Assembly: GCF_002920895.1 (NCBI RefSeq)
Contig: NZ_PQVG01000005.1
Location: forward strand, 248,001-312,000
DNA length: 64,000 nt
Direction: 5' to 3'
Origin: Flavobacterium alvei
GTDB taxonomy: Bacteria; Bacteroidota; Bacteroidia; Flavobacteriales; Flavobacteriaceae
Part shown: positions 9,035-17,144 of the stretch, in pieces
Layout of the letters: each line of letters opens with the position of its first letter
How positions within the stretch are numbered: the first letter of the stretch is position 1
Notes under the pieces: model-generated
What the model saw: only the letters and a program-made list of their open reading frames with translations
Databases searched by the model: none
What the model was told of the DNA's origin: nothing
Translations under genes and position numbers: made by a program

Positions 9035-9730
9035 ATGAAAAAGAAACTAGTTGCTCTAACCGGAGCCGGAATCAGTGCCGAGAGCGGTATCCAAACTTTC
9101 AGAGATGCCGATGGACTTTGGGAAGGTCATAACGTTATGGATGTGGCTACTCCTGAAGGTTTTCATAAAAACCCCGAGTTAGTTTTGGATTTTTACAATC
9201 AAAGACGCCAACAATTACAGCAAGTAAATCCAAATCGTGGACACCTTATTCTAGCCGAATTAGAGGACGATTTCGATGTGCATATCATAACCCAAAACGT
9301 AGATAATTTGCACGAAAAAGCAGGAAGTTCGAAAGTGTTGCATCTTCACGGCGAATTATTGAAAGTTCGAAGTACTAAAAATTATAATTATATTTTAGAC
9401 TGGCATACCGATTTGAATTTTGGCGATGTTGATAATAAAGGCAATCAATTGCGACCACACATTGTTTGGTTTGGTGAGGAAGTTCCCGCTTTGGAATACG
9501 CCGTTGCAATTGTCGAAAAAGCCGACATTCTCATCATTATTGGAACTTCGTTACAAGTATATCCAGCCGCAAGTTTGATGAATTTTGCCAATCCAGATAT
9601 TCCTATTTATTATATTGACCCAAAACCAGCGCAAATTTATGATTTGCCAAATGACCTCAAAATCATAGCTGCAACTGGTTCAGAAGGAATGAAAAAGGTT
9701 CAAAAAGACCTTGAAAAATTGAAAGAATAA
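9035..9730 (+). CDS. cobB: Sir2-family NAD-dependent deacylase without zinc-ligand cysteines
   Basis: 231-residue sirtuin that removes acyl groups from protein lysines using NAD+. NAD-binding GAGISAESG is at 10-18, TFRD at 21-24, TQNVD at 86-90, and the catalytic histidine is H105 in HLHG. Y54 and R57 in FYNQR match the Tyr-x-x-Arg pair known from sirtuin desuccinylases such as SIRT5 and CobB. The oddity is that the protein has no cysteine at all, so the usual four-cysteine zinc ribbon is absent and the segment after HLHG is shorter. The gene is intact and alone, followed by a large inverted repeat. Confidence 0.9.
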   Translation: MKKKLVALTGAGISAESGIQTFRDADGLWEGHNVMDVATPEGFHKNPELVLDFYNQRRQQLQQVNPNRGHLILAELEDDFDVHIITQNVDNLHEKAGSSKVLHLHGELLKVRSTKNYNYILDWHTDLNFGDVDNKGNQLRPHIVWFGEEVPALEYAVAIVEKADILIIIGTSLQVYPAASLMNFANPDIPIYYIDPKPAQIYDLPNDLKIIAATGSEGMKKVQKDLEKLKE

Positions 9731-9757
9731 CTTAAAAAGCCAATACAAATAGTTCTA

Positions 9758-9834
9758 TTTGTCATTCCGATGAAGGAGGAATCCCTACAAACGTAAGCAA
9801 CTAGTTGAGATTCCTCCTTCATCGGAATGACAAA
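9758..9834. repeat. 26-bp perfect inverted repeat (REP/MITE-like)
   Basis: Arms at 9758-9783 and 9809-9834 are exact reverse complements. They begin TTTGTCATTCCGATGAAGG on the left and are separated by 25 nt, which contain a second small palindrome (CAACTAGTTG). The GC content is higher than the surroundings. I recall closely similar 'GTCATTCC...GGAGGAATC' elements scattered in flavobacterial genomes, so it is probably a dispersed intergenic repeat that may also act as a terminator. No second copy is in this window. Confidence 0.8.
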
Positions 9835-9884
9835 AAACATCTAAAAAACTGAACACTAAATACTGAATACTGAACACTATTCCT

Positions 9885-9892
9885 TATTTTTG
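9885..9892 (+). promoter_or_regulatory. Bacteroidota -7 element (TATTTTTG)
   Basis: Exact TAnnTTTG, 23 bp before the purB ATG. Confidence 0.6.
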
Positions 9893-9915
9893 CACCTTTC
9901 TAAAAACCGCTAACA

Positions 9916-11262
9916 ATGACAACTTTAAACGAATTAAACGCCGTATCGCCAATTGATGGTAGATATAGAAGCAAAACCAGTTCACTTTCTAAATATTTCT
10001 CTGAAGAAGCCTTAATCAAATACCGTGTATTGGTTGAAATTGAATACTTTATTACGCTTTGCGAAATTCCTTTACCTCAACTAAAAGACGTAAACCCGAA
10101 TGTTTTCGAAAGTTTGCGTGACATTTATAGAAATTTCTCTACTGAAGATGCGCTTTGGATTAAAGAAACCGAAAAAGTGACCAACCACGATGTGAAAGCC
10201 GTGGAATATTTCATCAAAGATGTTTTTGAGAAATTAGGTTTGTCACAATTTAAAGAATTCATCCATTTTGGATTGACTTCACAAGACATCAACAATACAG
10301 CAATTCCTCTTTCGACCAAAGAGGCTTTTGAAAAAGTTTATATGCCGTCTTTAATCGCTTTGACTTCAAAGTTGAAAGAATTAAGCGTAGAATGGAAAGC
10401 GATTCCAATGTTAGCAAAAACCCACGGGCAACCTGCTTCGCCAACTCGTTTGGGCAAAGAAATTGGCGTTTTTGTAGAACGTTTAGAAGAGCAAATGCGT
10501 TTGTTATTCAACATTCCGTTTGCTGCAAAATTTGGTGGCGCTACTGGAAATTACAACGCACACCACGTAGCTTATCCACAAATTGATTGGAAAAATTTTG
10601 GAACTCAATTTGTACAAGAAAATTTAGGTTTACACCATTCTTTTCCAACCACTCAAATCGAACATTACGATCATTTTGCTGCTTTTTTTGATGCGTTGAA
10701 AAGAATCAACACTATTATTATTGATTTAGACAGAGATATTTGGACGTATGTTTCTATGGAATATTTCAAACAAAAAATCAAAGCAGGCGAAATTGGTTCA
10801 TCGGCAATGCCACACAAAGTAAACCCAATTGATTTTGAAAATTCTGAAGGAAATCTAGGGATTGCCAATGCTATTTTCGAACACCTTTCGGCTAAATTAC
10901 CTGTTTCAAGATTGCAACGAGATTTGACTGATAGTACCGTTTTAAGAAACATTGGAGTTCCTGTTGGACATACTTTAATCGCATTCGAAGCTACCTTGAA
11001 AGGGTTGAACAAATTGCTTTTGAACGAATCAAAATTTGCCGAAGATTTAGAAAAAAACTGGGCTGTTGTTGCCGAAGCGATACAAACTATTTTGCGTCGT
11101 GAAGCCTATCCAAATCCTTATGAAGCCTTGAAAGGATTGACAAGAACTAATGAAGCGATTACCAAAGATTCGATTCACGCTTTCATCCAAACTTTAGAAG
11201 TTTCAGCAGAAATAAAAGCAGAATTAATGCAAATTACACCAAGTAATTTCTTGGGGATTTAA
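9916..11262 (+). CDS. purB: Adenylosuccinate lyase
   Basis: Purine enzyme acting twice: SAICAR to AICAR plus fumarate, and adenylosuccinate to AMP plus fumarate. 448 residues. It carries the fumarase/aspartase-superfamily signature SSAMPHKVNPIDFENSEGN at about 295-313, with the catalytic serine in the SSAMP loop. KTHGQPASPTRLGKE and the 'TSQDINNTA' substrate loop are also present. Cytosolic homotetramer. Its own -7 element lies just upstream. The next gene begins 30 bp later without a clear terminator, so some read-through is possible. Confidence 0.96.
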   Translation: MTTLNELNAVSPIDGRYRSKTSSLSKYFSEEALIKYRVLVEIEYFITLCEIPLPQLKDVNPNVFESLRDIYRNFSTEDALWIKETEKVTNHDVKAVEYFIKDVFEKLGLSQFKEFIHFGLTSQDINNTAIPLSTKEAFEKVYMPSLIALTSKLKELSVEWKAIPMLAKTHGQPASPTRLGKEIGVFVERLEEQMRLLFNIPFAAKFGGATGNYNAHHVAYPQIDWKNFGTQFVQENLGLHHSFPTTQIEHYDHFAAFFDALKRINTIIIDLDRDIWTYVSMEYFKQKIKAGEIGSSAMPHKVNPIDFENSEGNLGIANAIFEHLSAKLPVSRLQRDLTDSTVLRNIGVPVGHTLIAFEATLKGLNKLLLNESKFAEDLEKNWAVVAEAIQTILRREAYPNPYEALKGLTRTNEAITKDSIHAFIQTLEVSAEIKAELMQITPSNFLGI

Positions 11263-11292
11263 TAAAAAACACATTTAAAGCACAAAATAATA

Positions 11293-12063
11293 ATGAAGAA
11301 GTCTTTTCTAAAAACCCTTTTATTTTGTGCTTTTTATCTTTTATTTTCGTGCAATAATGAAACCTCTAAACCTACAAAAAAACCATATAAAGCTGGGGTC
11401 ATTTTGTCATTTGATGATGCTTATGTTAATGAATGGTATGCAACCGATCAAAAATTAAAAAAGTATGGTTGGAAAGGCACTTTTTTTGTTTGTAAAATAA
11501 ACACTTTAAGGCATTACCAAATCCAAAAACTGCTCAAATTGCAAAAGGAAGGGCACGAAATTGCTGGTCATACACTGAATCATATTAATGCTGTTGATTT
11601 TCTCAAAATCCACAGCATAAACAAATATATGAATCAGGAAATTGACCCAATGTTGAAATTAATGAAATTTTATGGACTAAATGTATCCTCTTTTGCCTAT
11701 CCTTATGGTGGACGAACTCAAGCATTGGATGCAGCTTTACTCAAAAAATTTAAAATCATAAGAGGAAGAGCTTTTTGCGAAAAAAACGCATCTAAACAAG
11801 GATGTTATTTCAATAACTCTAATTTAGTTTTTAGCTTCAGTATTGACGACACACACAATCACTTCAACATCCCTCATCTGCTGAAATTATTGGAATATGC
11901 CAAGAAAAACCATAAAATTTTGATTTTGAATAGTCACAAAACAGCAGATATAATTACAGGTGATTATCAAACTAAAAATGCTACATTAGAATTCATTTGC
12001 CAATATATAAAACGTAACAATATGAATTTTTACACCATATCAGATTTAAATAAATTCGAATAA
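11293..12063 (+). CDS. Polysaccharide-deacetylase-family lipoprotein
   Basis: 256 residues with a lipoprotein leader ending LFSC (Cys20). The NodB-type carbohydrate esterase core is visible: SFDDAYV at 39-45 stands in for the TFDDG motif with the Asp pair, H93 and H97 in GHTLNH are the metal ligands, and FAYPYGG at 134-140 is motif 3. The late catalytic histidine is plausibly the one in ILNSHK. It should remove acetyl groups from a glycan at the cell envelope; the substrate is not known. It follows purB by 30 bp and ends at a strong terminator. Confidence 0.88.
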   Translation: MKKSFLKTLLFCAFYLLFSCNNETSKPTKKPYKAGVILSFDDAYVNEWYATDQKLKKYGWKGTFFVCKINTLRHYQIQKLLKLQKEGHEIAGHTLNHINAVDFLKIHSINKYMNQEIDPMLKLMKFYGLNVSSFAYPYGGRTQALDAALLKKFKIIRGRAFCEKNASKQGCYFNNSNLVFSFSIDDTHNHFNIPHLLKLLEYAKKNHKILILNSHKTADIITGDYQTKNATLEFICQYIKRNNMNFYTISDLNKFE

Positions 12064-12084
12064 AAGCATTTTATAAAATTTAAT

Positions 12085-12130
12085 TCCCTTTGAAAAAATA
12101 TTAAAAACATATTTTCAAAGGGATTTTTTT
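12085..12130 (+). terminator. Intrinsic terminator after the deacetylase gene
   Basis: 12-bp perfect stem (TCCCTTTGAAAA / TTTTCAAAGGGA) with a 15-nt loop and a run of seven T residues. Confidence 0.85.
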
Positions 12131-12230
12131 ATTTAAAATAGAAACTAAAATGCTTTTTTAAAAAGATTAACTTTTGAAAAAAGTTTTTTTGTATCTTACC
12201 AAAAATCAACAGAGAAATAAGTACAATCCT

Positions 12231-14471
12231 ATGACTCCAACAGAAAAAGTAACCGAAGTTGCACAACATTTAGAACCTCTAATCAGCGATTTAGGACTGA
12301 TTCTTATGACTGCTGGAATAGCCGTTTTGATATTTAAAAAATTAAAACAACCATTAGTTTTAGGCTATTTGATTGCTGGTTTTTTGGCAGGAAACCATTT
12401 TGATTTTTTTCCATCGGTAAAAGAAATCAAAAGTGTAGAAGTTTGGGCGGAAATTGGAGTTATCTTCCTATTGTTCAGTTTGGGATTAGAATTTAGTTTC
12501 AAAAAATTAATGAAAGTGGGCGGAACTGCCTCTATCACTGCGGGCACACAAATTATTGCCATGTGTGTTTTGGGTTATTCTGTTGGACAATGGATGGATT
12601 GGTCCAAAATGGATAGTATTTTTTTGGGTGTAATCATTTCCATTTCTTCTACCACAATTATTTTAAAATCCTTTGATGAATTAGGCGTAAAAACTCAAAA
12701 ATTTGCTGGAATCGTTATTGGTTCGCTAATCGTTCAAGACATTCTTGCCATTTTGATGATGGTTCTATTATCAACAATTGCGGTGAGTAATCAATTTTCT
12801 GGAGTTGACTTATTAATGTCGGTTTTGAAACTTATGTTTTTTCTTGTCATTTGGTTTTTGGGAGGTATTTTTATCATTCCAACTGTCCTCAAAAAAACCA
12901 AAAATTTATTGACAGATGAAATGCTACTTATTCTATCGATAGCCTTATGTCTAACGATGGTTGGATTGGCTGCTAATGTCGGTTTTTCACCAGCTTTAGG
13001 CGCTTTTATAATGGGTTCCATCATTGCCGAAACCACTCAAGCCGAACACATTGAACATTTAGTAAAGCCCGTAAAAGATTTATTTGGAGCTGTATTCTTT
13101 GTATCTGTTGGAATGTTAATTGCACCTGAGGTTTTGTACGAACACGCCATTCCAGTAATTATCCTTTCGTTTGTTACTATTTTTGGGCAAGCCATTAGTT
13201 CAACTTTTGGCGCTTTATTATCAGGACAACCCTTGAAAGATTCTATCAGAACAGGGATGAGTTTATCACAAATTGGGGAGTTTTCTTTTATCATCGCCAC
13301 TTTAGGAGTAACATTGAAAGTTACGAATTCTTTTTTATATCCAATTGTAGTGGCGGTTTCGGCCGTTACAGTATTTACGACGCCGTTTATGATTAAGTAC
13401 TCTCTTCCTTTTTCGGAAAATTTGGAGCATAAATTACCTCGAAAATGGACGAAACGAATTGAACGTTATTCGGCGAGTACTCAAGCCATAAAAACCGTTA
13501 GTTTATGGCAAACGGTAATCAATGCGTTCCTAATTCAGGTTATTGTACTTGTAGTAATCATTCTTGGAATTATTCTGATTTCTTCTCGATTTATATTGCC
13601 TTTGGTTGAGGATTATCATATAGGAAATGCACTTGGAGCCTTGATAACATTGGGAATGGTATCTCCGTTCTTATGGGCACTAGCTTTCCGAAGAGTTGCC
13701 ACCGCAGAAGTCGAGCAATTAATGCTAGACCGCAAATCTCGCGGTCCACTAACGATGCTGTTTTTCATTCGGATTTTATTATCTATTTTCTTTATTGGAC
13801 TTTTATTAAATACCTTTTTCTCCCAAAGAATTACTTGGATTGCCTTGGTGTTTGCCATTGTAATTTATTTGATTTTTCAAAAAAAGCTCCACATCCAATA
13901 TCACAAAATTGAGAATCACTTTCTAGCCAATTTAAATGGAAGAGAAATCGATAAAGCCAAAAGAAGTCGAAGCGATTTAACTCCTTGGGATGGGCACATG
14001 GCTGTATTTGATATTGTTACGGAATCGAATATTGCTGGTGAAACTTTAAAAAATTTACAAATTCGAGAACAATTGGGCGTGAATATTGTTTCTATCAAAA
14101 GAGGCGAAATCACGATTCATATTCCCCAAGCAAACGAACGTATTTTTCCTGGAGACGAAGTTTGCGTTATTGGAACAGACAAACAGGTGCAGGAATTTAA
14201 AAAATATTTAGACCAACACGAAACCGATGTTTCTCCTGAAATCAAGGAACCAGATATTGTTTTACGCCAAATTGAATTGAAAAATCACACTTTCTTGGGG
14301 AAAAGCATTAAAGATTCTAAATTAAGAGAAAAAACAAAAGGATTGATTGTGGGCATCGAAAAACGAGGAAATAGAACCTTAAACCCTGAATCGGATGTGA
14401 TTTTGGAAAGAGACGATATCTTATGGATTGTAGGTGATAAAAAACTATTAGCAGATTTGGCTCACGATTAA
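12231..14471 (+). CDS. CPA2-family cation:proton antiporter with C-terminal TrkA-C domains
   Basis: About 746 residues. The N-terminal two thirds are a dozen hydrophobic helices of the Na+/H+ exchanger (KefB/YbaL-like) fold, including VILGYLIAG-like LVLGYLIAGFLAG, LLFSLGLEF, and SISSTTIILKSFDELG. The C-terminus has two TrkA-C (RCK-C) units, around VNIVSIKRGEITIHIP and GLIVGIEKRGNRTLNP, which in relatives bind regulatory ligands. There is no NAD-binding TrkA-N domain. It exchanges K+ or Na+ for protons in the inner membrane; ion choice cannot be told. I prefer ATG 12231 over a TTG at 12174, which adds 19 polar residues. Convergent with mocA. Confidence 0.88.
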   Translation: MTPTEKVTEVAQHLEPLISDLGLILMTAGIAVLIFKKLKQPLVLGYLIAGFLAGNHFDFFPSVKEIKSVEVWAEIGVIFLLFSLGLEFSFKKLMKVGGTASITAGTQIIAMCVLGYSVGQWMDWSKMDSIFLGVIISISSTTIILKSFDELGVKTQKFAGIVIGSLIVQDILAILMMVLLSTIAVSNQFSGVDLLMSVLKLMFFLVIWFLGGIFIIPTVLKKTKNLLTDEMLLILSIALCLTMVGLAANVGFSPALGAFIMGSIIAETTQAEHIEHLVKPVKDLFGAVFFVSVGMLIAPEVLYEHAIPVIILSFVTIFGQAISSTFGALLSGQPLKDSIRTGMSLSQIGEFSFIIATLGVTLKVTNSFLYPIVVAVSAVTVFTTPFMIKYSLPFSENLEHKLPRKWTKRIERYSASTQAIKTVSLWQTVINAFLIQVIVLVVIILGIILISSRFILPLVEDYHIGNALGALITLGMVSPFLWALAFRRVATAEVEQLMLDRKSRGPLTMLFFIRILLSIFFIGLLLNTFFSQRITWIALVFAIVIYLIFQKKLHIQYHKIENHFLANLNGREIDKAKRSRSDLTPWDGHMAVFDIVTESNIAGETLKNLQIREQLGVNIVSIKRGEITIHIPQANERIFPGDEVCVIGTDKQVQEFKKYLDQHETDVSPEIKEPDIVLRQIELKNHTFLGKSIKDSKLREKTKGLIVGIEKRGNRTLNPESDVILERDDILWIVGDKKLLADLAHD

Positions 14472-14493
14472 GAATAAAACAAACTTTATGCAA

Positions 14494-15108
14494 TCAACCA
14501 TTTTTGACCAGATTATTAAAAATTTTATGTAAAGTTTCATACGCTTCAAAAGTATCTATATCGGCTATATTGTCCTGACTGACAATCTCTTTGACACAAT
14601 TCTTATTCCTATTGACAATCTGTTTCGCACCTTCATCATTGGATAACGACATAAGTTCCCCGAAGAATTTTTTTGGGAATAAAACTGGTACGCCTTTGTA
14701 ATTTTCTTTTTTAGTAATAATAATCGATTCTTTCTCTTTTAAATGAAGTTTAATCATTGCATTCAAATGAACACTACTGATAAAAGGTTGATCTGCTAAT
14801 ACCAACAATACAGCACTTAGTTCTGAATATTTGTTGTCTATTTCTGTAATTGCAGATGCTATAGAGCTTCCCAATCCCTGCTGCCATTTGCTGTTAATCA
14901 GTAGGGTTGCTTCTGATAAATTTGTTTTTTCTATAATTTCATTGCTGTAGGCTCCCAAAACAACAAAGAATTTATAGGCATCAATTGTCAAAACATTTTT
15001 TACAATATGTTCTAATAAAGTTGAATTACCCCAAGGCAATAACTGTTTTGATCTTCCTAATCTTTTGGCATTGCCAGCTGCTAAAACAACTACAGCAATT
15101 TTATTCAT
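14494..15108 (-). CDS. MocA-like molybdenum cofactor nucleotidyltransferase
   Basis: 204 residues, MobA-like NTP transferase fold. The signature VLAAGNAKRLGRSKQLLPW sits at the N-terminus, and LLVLADQPFIS is the metal-binding Asp motif. MocA proteins attach CMP to molybdopterin, making the cytosine dinucleotide cofactor used by hydroxylases of the xanthine oxidase family. This fits its place as the last gene of the Mo-hydroxylase cluster, 18 bp after xdhC. The cofactor specificity is inferred from context. The 3' end meets the CPA2 gene tail to tail with 22 bp between them. Confidence 0.88.
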   Translation of the reverse strand: MNKIAVVVLAAGNAKRLGRSKQLLPWGNSTLLEHIVKNVLTIDAYKFFVVLGAYSNEIIEKTNLSEATLLINSKWQQGLGSSIASAITEIDNKYSELSAVLLVLADQPFISSVHLNAMIKLHLKEKESIIITKKENYKGVPVLFPKKFFGELMSLSNDEGAKQIVNRNKNCVKEIVSQDNIADIDTFEAYETLHKIFNNLVKNG

Positions 15109-15126
15109 GATCTTTGAATTTAAGTT

Positions 15127-16134
15127 TTAGGAATGGATAGCACTATTCTTGTATTTTAAAGACATTAGTTCCTTTTTTCGTATAACTGAAAGTATTTCGG
15201 CAATAATACTAATGGCTATTTCCTGAGGAGTTTCTGCTCCTATACTAATGCCTGAAGGGCCATAAGTTACTTCCAACAATCCTTCGTTAAAAGATTCCGT
15301 GTATTCAAAAAATTCGTTTAACAATAGATTTCTTCTCTTGACAGGACCAAGTAATCCAAGGTAAGCAGGCTGCTTATTTTTTAATCCAACAAGAAACTTC
15401 AAATCGTTTACATAACTATGTGTCATTAAAACTACTGCAGTATCCATATCTATGGAAAGAGTATTTATTTCTTCAGCTGATAAATGGACAAGCCTTGTTG
15501 CACTAGGAAAATTAGCTTTGGTTTTGTAATCTTTTGCAGATGCCACAACGGTCACTTCCCAACCCGTTAAAGAGGCAAAATGACATAATTGAACTGCATC
15601 ATGCTCTGATCCAATAATAATTAAATGAAAACGAGGTTTGAGCAATTGTATAAAATTAGGCAAGGATTTATCCAATTGAGTATTTGAAAACGTAAACTGA
15701 TTTCCTTCAAAATGAAACACGGAACCTAAACCAGAATGACTCCCTGCCGTCTTTGTATAGAAAGATTCAATTTTTAATGATTGTCTCTGCTGCAAAGTAT
15801 TTTCAAAGGCGTCCCAAACTGCTGCATCAGGAAAAAAAGGTTCCAAAAGAATATACAAAACACCCTCACAGCCCAGACGATATCTGCCGTCATAAACCAT
15901 AATTTTTGCCTTATTATCCAATAATACCGACTGGGATTGTTTAAGGATTTCATTTTCAACACAGCCTCCGCTAACCGCTCCCACCATTGTATCATTTTCA
16001 AATATTAGCATTCGAACTCCCGGCCTTCTATATGATGAACCTTCAATGTCAACAACAGTTGCCATAACGCTTTTTAATCCCATAGCTTGGGCTAAAATGT
16101 ACGATTCTTTTAATTTCAATAATTCGTGCATCAT
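15127..16134 (-). CDS. XdhC/CoxI-family molybdenum cofactor insertion protein
   Basis: 335 residues. The XdhC N-terminal domain shows ATVVDIEGSSYRRPGVRML and GAVSGGCVENEI. A C-terminal Rossmann-like domain has LIIIGSEHDAVQLCHFASLTGWEVTVV and a final GPSGISIGAETPQEIAISI, all hallmarks of the family. XdhC binds sulphurated molybdenum cofactor, protects it and delivers it to the Mo-binding subunit. It lies 191 bp downstream of the cytochrome gene and 18 bp upstream of mocA, so xdhC and mocA are translated together. Cytosolic. Confidence 0.92.
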   Translation of the reverse strand: MMHELLKLKESYILAQAMGLKSVMATVVDIEGSSYRRPGVRMLIFENDTMVGAVSGGCVENEILKQSQSVLLDNKAKIMVYDGRYRLGCEGVLYILLEPFFPDAAVWDAFENTLQQRQSLKIESFYTKTAGSHSGLGSVFHFEGNQFTFSNTQLDKSLPNFIQLLKPRFHLIIIGSEHDAVQLCHFASLTGWEVTVVASAKDYKTKANFPSATRLVHLSAEEINTLSIDMDTAVVLMTHSYVNDLKFLVGLKNKQPAYLGLLGPVKRRNLLLNEFFEYTESFNEGLLEVTYGPSGISIGAETPQEIAISIIAEILSVIRKKELMSLKYKNSAIHS

Positions 16135-16325
16135 ATTTTAATCACTTTTCAAAATAATTTCACCTTCAATATTTATGGATTAAATTGGCTGCTTCTTTTC
16201 AAAAACATTTGTTTAAACTAAAATGCAAAGTGCTGTACCTGCTAATCCCGTATGTTTTATAAAATTTCATTTCGATAATTATCATCCGTATTACTTTTTG
16301 TTATCGGATAATCGTTAAAACAATT

Positions 16326-16940
16326 TTATTGAGCAGGCGCATAAGCACCTGTTTGCAACCAAGTGATCCAGGCTTTTTTAAATTGAGCATAAGTCAAAGG
16401 TGGAACAGTTCTTCCTTCGCCCGGATTCCATCCAGCTTTTACTAAACCATCATCTGCATGGGCAATAAGCATTTTTATGTCTTTATGTCCGTTAAGTTCT
16501 GGGTTAAGCAATTGCTTGGCCAACTCGTGAGCCGTTTTCCCTTCAAACACCATTTTCATGTCGGCGGATGGTAAATGCCAATTTGGATTTCCCGGAGGTG
16601 CATTCAATCCCGGACTATTTGATTGCTGATGACAATTTGCACATTTCATTGCATACAAACCCTTTCCATCTTTTCCTCTTTTAGGCTGCATACTATGAAT
16701 AACACTATTGTCTCCCTGAAGCGGAATATCGCCTTTTGGATGACAATTAACACAGCGCGGACTCATAAGTACTTTATAAACCTGTTTGAAAGCCTCCACA
16801 GAGGCTATACTGTCATTTTTTAACGGACTAATGCTTATGTAATCCTTTTCTGTTGGCCGATGTAGCGAAACAGAGAATGCTAATCCAAAGGCAGAAATGA
16901 ATGTTAGACCCACCAATATAAATTTAGTTTTTGTCGACAT
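16326..16940 (-). CDS. Membrane-anchored dihaem cytochrome c linked to the Mo hydroxylase
   Basis: 204 residues. One N-terminal hydrophobic segment (about 7-26) acts as an anchor or uncleaved signal. Two haem-c attachment motifs follow, CVNCH at 63-67 and CANCH at 100-104, with candidate methionine ligands such as DMKM. The C-terminal half contains GHKDIKMLIAHADDGLVKAGWNPGEGR, a sequence type I associate with proteins annotated as isoquinoline 1-oxidoreductase subunits in Bacteroidota. It is the likely electron acceptor of the exported Mo hydroxylase encoded just upstream, on the periplasmic side. Gaps of about 200 bp flank it on both sides. Confidence 0.85.
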   Translation of the reverse strand: MSTKTKFILVGLTFISAFGLAFSVSLHRPTEKDYISISPLKNDSIASVEAFKQVYKVLMSPRCVNCHPKGDIPLQGDNSVIHSMQPKRGKDGKGLYAMKCANCHQQSNSPGLNAPPGNPNWHLPSADMKMVFEGKTAHELAKQLLNPELNGHKDIKMLIAHADDGLVKAGWNPGEGRTVPPLTYAQFKKAWITWLQTGAYAPAQ

Positions 16941-17144
16941 GGTCGTGTGTGTGTTTTGAGAATTTAAATTTTATTATTTTCTTCCATTAATGGCTATAAC
17001 CACATAGTGGTATATCAATTCCCTGCCTGATTTTGTGCTGGGTAATCGTTGTTTTCAGATAATCCTTCAATAATTTGAATAAAAATATGAAAAGGATAAT
17101 TAGGCAATAAAATGTGCTTTTCTTTTGAGTAAACTAATCAATTC

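Noticed and set aside
9847..9880. Short near-repeats of 'actgaacact' before purB
   Set aside because: Imperfect and AT-rich, only three units; no sign of function beyond spacer drift.
12365..14113. Series of minus-strand open frames across the CPA2 antiporter gene
   Set aside because: They mirror the codon pattern of the strong sense gene, have no promoter or fold, and overlap its conserved motifs.
16999..17011. Small palindrome ACCAC-ATA-GTGGT between the Mo subunit and cytochrome genes
   Set aside because: Five-base arms without a T run are expected by chance; no function can be supported.
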